Part shown: in pieces, positions 61,433 through 64,000 of the stretch
Layout: the number at the start of each line of letters is the position of its first letter
Numbering within the stretch: position 1 is the stretch's first letter
Translations under genes and position numbers: made by a program
Assembly: GCF_019801465.1 (NCBI RefSeq)
Contig: NZ_JAHVJA010000010.1
Location: forward strand, 1 to 64,000
Origin: Leisingera daeponensis
GTDB lineage: Bacteria; Pseudomonadota; Alphaproteobacteria; Rhodobacterales; Rhodobacteraceae
Direction of reading: 5' to 3'
Length of the DNA stretch: 64,000 nucleotides
The notes under the pieces: model-generated
Told to the model about the DNA's origin: nothing
Databases searched by the model: none
What the model saw: the letters and a program-made list of their open reading frames with translations, nothing else

Positions 61433-62334
61433 TCGTCCGCGACACGCCCCGGCGGCGGGAGATCTTCCTGATCCTGAGCGGATCGGTGGTGCCGCGCATC
61501 CTGCCCAACATCATCGGCGCCGCGCTCTGGGCGCTGCTGGTGCTGGTGCTGGACCGTTATGTCGTTGCGATGCCGCAGATTTCCATCGCCGCGATGGGCG
61601 TCTTCGGCCTGTCTCTGTCGCTGTTTCTCGGCTTCCGCAACAACGCCGCCTATGACCGCTGGTGGGAGGCGCGGCGGATCTGGGGCCGCATGGTCTCCGA
61701 CGTTCGCAGCCTGGCGCAGGAGCTCAGGATCTTTGCGGGCAACGGCCCGGACGAGGAATACATCCTCACCCGCATCCTTGCCTTCCACCACCTGCACCGC
61801 GCCCAGCTGCGCGGCGATGAGGTCGCGGAGACGGTGCGCCATTGGGTCGGGCCGGAGGCGGCAGAGCAGCTGATGCAGACGGAAAACAGCCCCAACGCCG
61901 CCCTGCGCGACATCGCCGCCCGCCTGCGGGAAATGGCAGAGGACGGCCGCATCGACGGTTTCGGCCAGCGCGCCCTGGCCGAACGCCTGGCGGCATTTCC
62001 GGCCGCCCAGGCCGGCAATGAGCGGCTGCTGACCACGCCGCTGCCCTTCGTCTATTCGCTGCTGGTCTGGCGCACCACGTATCTCTACTGCCTGCTCTTG
62101 CCCTTTGCCCTCCTGGACAGCGCCGGCTGGTTCGAGCCGCTGGTGGCGGCGGTGGTGGCCTATGTGTTCTTCGGCCTGGCTGAGGTGACGCACGAACTGG
62201 AGCACCCGTTCCGCAAACAGGCCAATTCGGTGCCGCTCAGCGCCATGTGCCGGGTGATGGAAATCTCGGTCTGCAACGCTCTGGGGCGCGATGTGCCGCC
62301 GAAACTGGAACCGGTGAACTACGTTCTGGACTAG
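61429..62334 (+). CDS. Bestrophin family anion channel-like protein
   Basis: The 301-residue membrane protein of the bestrophin (UPF0187/YneE) family has LPNIIGAALWALLVLVLDRY, LFLGFRNNAAYDRWWEARRI then WGRMV, and FFGLAEVTHELEHPFRKQAN near the end. Bacterial members form pentameric ion channels. It is coupled to zapE by ATGA overlap, which may be only transcriptional. Confidence 0.87.
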   Translation: MIVRDTPRRREIFLILSGSVVPRILPNIIGAALWALLVLVLDRYVVAMPQISIAAMGVFGLSLSLFLGFRNNAAYDRWWEARRIWGRMVSDVRSLAQELRIFAGNGPDEEYILTRILAFHHLHRAQLRGDEVAETVRHWVGPEAAEQLMQTENSPNAALRDIAARLREMAEDGRIDGFGQRALAERLAAFPAAQAGNERLLTTPLPFVYSLLVWRTTYLYCLLLPFALLDSAGWFEPLVAAVVAYVFFGLAEVTHELEHPFRKQANSVPLSAMCRVMEISVCNALGRDVPPKLEPVNYVLD

Positions 62335-62349
62335 CGGCTGGCAGCAGGA

Positions 62350-62407
62350 AGGGGGCGCTGCCCCCTCGGCCTCGCGGCCTCCCCCCCGGAGTATTTCCGG
62401 AAAGATG
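62350..62407. repeat. Rhodobacterales-type intergenic repeat / terminator
   Basis: AGGGGGCGCTGCCCCCT (62350-62366) is a 7-bp-arm hairpin. It is followed by GGCC-TCGC-GGCC and by CCGGAGTATTTCCGG then AAAGATGAAAAG. The last words are a combination I know as frequent between genes of Rhodobacterales. It lies between convergent genes and may end both transcripts. The rest of the 171-bp gap has no gene. Confidence 0.6.
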
Positions 62408-62505
62408 AAAAGCGGCCGCGCCGCGCCAGCGGCGCCTGGCCCAACGGGGTGAGACCGGCAGGTCGAAACCGGGCGGGAGAACCTCCCCCGCCCATGCTGC
62501 AGGGT

Positions 62506-63774
62506 TCAGCCGTTTTCGCGCAGGATATGGCCCGCCAGATAGAGCGAACCGCAGATCAGCACCCGCGCCTGCGGGTCTTTCGCAGCAATCGCCTTCAGCG
62601 CCGCAAGGGTGCTGTCCGCCGTGCCGGCCTCGATGCCGACCGACTTGGCCGCGGCCTCGGTCTCTTCAGCGCTGAGCGTGTTGATCTCATCCGGGATCGA
62701 GATCGCGGTCAGGCTGGCCACATGCGGCGCCAGCGGCGCCATGTAGCCGCTCACGTCCTTGGTGTTCAGCATGCCGCAGATCAGATGCGTCGGGCGCTCC
62801 GGCAGCTTGGCCAGCACATCCGCCAGCGCCACCCCGGCCGCGGCGTTGTGGCCGCCGTCCAGCCACAGCTCTGCCTCCGGCGCGGCCTCGATCAGCGGGC
62901 CGGTTTTCAGCTTCTGCATCCGGGCAGGCCATTCGGCGTTCAGCATGGCGGCCTCGCAGGCGGCCTCGTCGGCGCCCAGGTGGCGCAGCGCCGCCAGCGC
63001 CGCGCCGGCGTTCTGGATCTGATGCGCGCCCAGCAGGGCAGGCAGCGGCAGGTCCAAGAGGCCGTTCTCGTCCTGGAACACCAGGCGGCCGCGTTCCTCA
63101 TAGACGTGCCAGTGCTGGCCATGGGCAATCAGCGGCGCGCCAAGGCGGGCAGCGGTGGCTTCGATCACCTCCATCGCCTCCTCGGGCTGCGGGCCGACCA
63201 CCACCGGCACCCCGCGCTTGATGATGCCTGCCTTCTCCGCGGCGATCTTGGCCAGCGTGTTGCCCAGGAACTGCTCGTGGTCGATGGAGATCGGGGTGAT
63301 CACCGACACCTCGGGCGTGATCACGTTGGTGGCGTCCAGACGCCCGCCCAGACCGACCTCCAGCAGGGTGTAATCCGCGGGCGTGCGCGAAAACGCCAGG
63401 AGACCCGCCACCGTGGTGATCTCGAAATAGGTGATGTTCTCGCCGCCGTTCCTGGCATAGCACTCGTCCAGCACCTCAGTCAGATGCGGCTCGGAGATCA
63501 GCTCGCCCGCCAGCCGGATCCGCTCGTGAAAGCGCGCCAGATGCGGCGAGGTGTAGGCGTGAACGCTCTTGCCCATGCCCTCAAGACCCGCCCGGATCAT
63601 CGCCTGGGTCGAGCCCTTGCCGTTGGTGCCTGCCAGATGGATCACCGGCGGCAGCTTGTCCTGCGGGTTGTCCAGTGCGGCCAGCAGCCGCCAGACCCGG
63701 TCCAGCGTCAGGTCGATGATCTTGGGGTGCAGCGCCATCATGCGGGCGAGGATCGCGTCGGAGGTCTGGGTCAT
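62506..63774 (-). CDS. folC: Folylpolyglutamate synthase / dihydrofolate synthase
   Basis: The 422-residue Mur-ligase-type enzyme has the P-loop HLAGTNGKGSTQAMI (residues about 47-61), SVHAYTSPHLARFHERIRL, LLEVGLGGRLDATNVI, and ISIDHEQFLGNTLAKIAAEK with KAGIIKRG. It adds glutamate to dihydropteroate or folates. The ATG at 63772-63774 follows an AGGACC site; the frame extending to 63873 is from the terminator region. It lies downstream of accD, as in many Alphaproteobacteria. Confidence 0.94.
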   Translation of the reverse strand: MTQTSDAILARMMALHPKIIDLTLDRVWRLLAALDNPQDKLPPVIHLAGTNGKGSTQAMIRAGLEGMGKSVHAYTSPHLARFHERIRLAGELISEPHLTEVLDECYARNGGENITYFEITTVAGLLAFSRTPADYTLLEVGLGGRLDATNVITPEVSVITPISIDHEQFLGNTLAKIAAEKAGIIKRGVPVVVGPQPEEAMEVIEATAARLGAPLIAHGQHWHVYEERGRLVFQDENGLLDLPLPALLGAHQIQNAGAALAALRHLGADEAACEAAMLNAEWPARMQKLKTGPLIEAAPEAELWLDGGHNAAAGVALADVLAKLPERPTHLICGMLNTKDVSGYMAPLAPHVASLTAISIPDEINTLSAEETEAAAKSVGIEAGTADSTLAALKAIAAKDPQARVLICGSLYLAGHILRENG

Positions 63775-63811
63775 CAGCCTGGTCCTGTCAGGTCGGAGTT
63801 TCTTGCGGGGC

Positions 63812-63866
63812 AAAGAACAGCGCCCGCCCTTGAGAGGACGGGCGCGGCCCGGCCGCGCGGCCGGGC
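63812..63866 (-). terminator. Hairpins between accD and folC
   Basis: On the minus strand a perfect 20-bp palindrome (63847-63866, GCCCGGCCGC/GCGGCCGGGC) is followed by a second stem (GCGCCCG at 63820-63826 with CGGGCGC at 63839-63845) and then TTCTTT (complement of 63812-63817). This is a probable terminator, possibly leaky, as folC follows closely. Confidence 0.6.
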
Positions 63867-63884
63867 GAGTCACTATAGGCCGGA

Positions 63885-64000
63885 TTACTCGGCCGCTTCT
63901 TCGCTGACTGCGCCATCCGCCGGCGCGTTTGCGGCCTTGGCGGCGTCTTGCTTCTCCGGCACCGGCAGGTCGCCCACCACCTGCGGCGGCAGGCCCATCA
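63885..64000 (-). CDS. accD: C-terminal end of probable acetyl-CoA carboxylase carboxyltransferase beta subunit
   Basis: Only the last 37-38 codons are present, entering from the right edge: MGLPPQVVGDLPVPEKQD, then a tail rich in Ala, Asp and Glu to the TAA (complement of 63885-63887). The accD-folC order and the GLPP-x-V ending fit AccD, which transfers carboxyl to acetyl-CoA; the fragment is short, so this is tentative. Confidence 0.65.
   Translation of the reverse strand, partial: MGLPPQVVGDLPVPEKQDAAKAANAPADGAVSEEAAE

Overview
The window is high-GC DNA with the gene content of a marine Rhodobacterales (Roseobacter-group) alphaproteobacterium. The proteins suggest something near Leisingera, Phaeobacter or Ruegeria. 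This placement is inferred from gene families and synteny; no 16S gene, tRNA, IS element, phage gene or CRISPR array was found.

Left third (1-25 kb): a methylated-amine catabolic region. A trimethylamine monooxygenase (tmm), a four-gene dimethylamine monooxygenase operon (dmmDABC), gamma-glutamylmethylamide synthetase (gmaS), N-methylglutamate synthase (mgsABC), a heterotetrameric sarcosine-oxidase-type N-methylglutamate dehydrogenase (mgdABCD), an ammonium/methylammonium channel (amt) with a small membrane protein, and the start of formate-THF ligase (fhs) together give most of the route from trimethylamine to ammonium, glutamate and THF-bound C1. The TMAO demethylase (tdm) and the TMAO transporter are not in the window. 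Among these genes lie regulators of the XRE-cupin, GntR/FadR, GlxA-AraC and LysR types, a type-1 periplasmic-binding-fold protein without a signal peptide, a sterol desaturase and a CMD/AhpD-like protein. Three shared DNA motifs tie these units into apparent regulons.

25-32.5 kb: a homoprotocatechuate meta-cleavage operon (hpaR divergent from hpaF-E-D-[PLP decarboxylase]-G-H-I), with an aromatic amino acid decarboxylase embedded between hpaD and hpaG.

32.5-52 kb: single genes and short units. These are a DUF4139 protein, asd, an MFS carrier, a DUF3095 protein, beta-carbonic anhydrase, an M17 aminopeptidase with an NlpC/P60 hydrolase, DUF2794, an ArsR-type regulator, an imuB without imuA, cytochrome c', TetR, the iron exporter mbfA behind a perfect Irr-type palindrome, an AEC carrier, a cupin, S-formylglutathione hydrolase, soluble transhydrogenase, DUF188 and a NIPSNAP-like protein.

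52-64 kb: an operon of DMT exporter, HAD phosphatase, ornithine-cyclodeaminase-like protein and alpha/beta hydrolase; an MFS carrier; a three-gene dideoxy-amino-sugar cassette; zapE with a bestrophin; folC; and the last codons of a probable accD.
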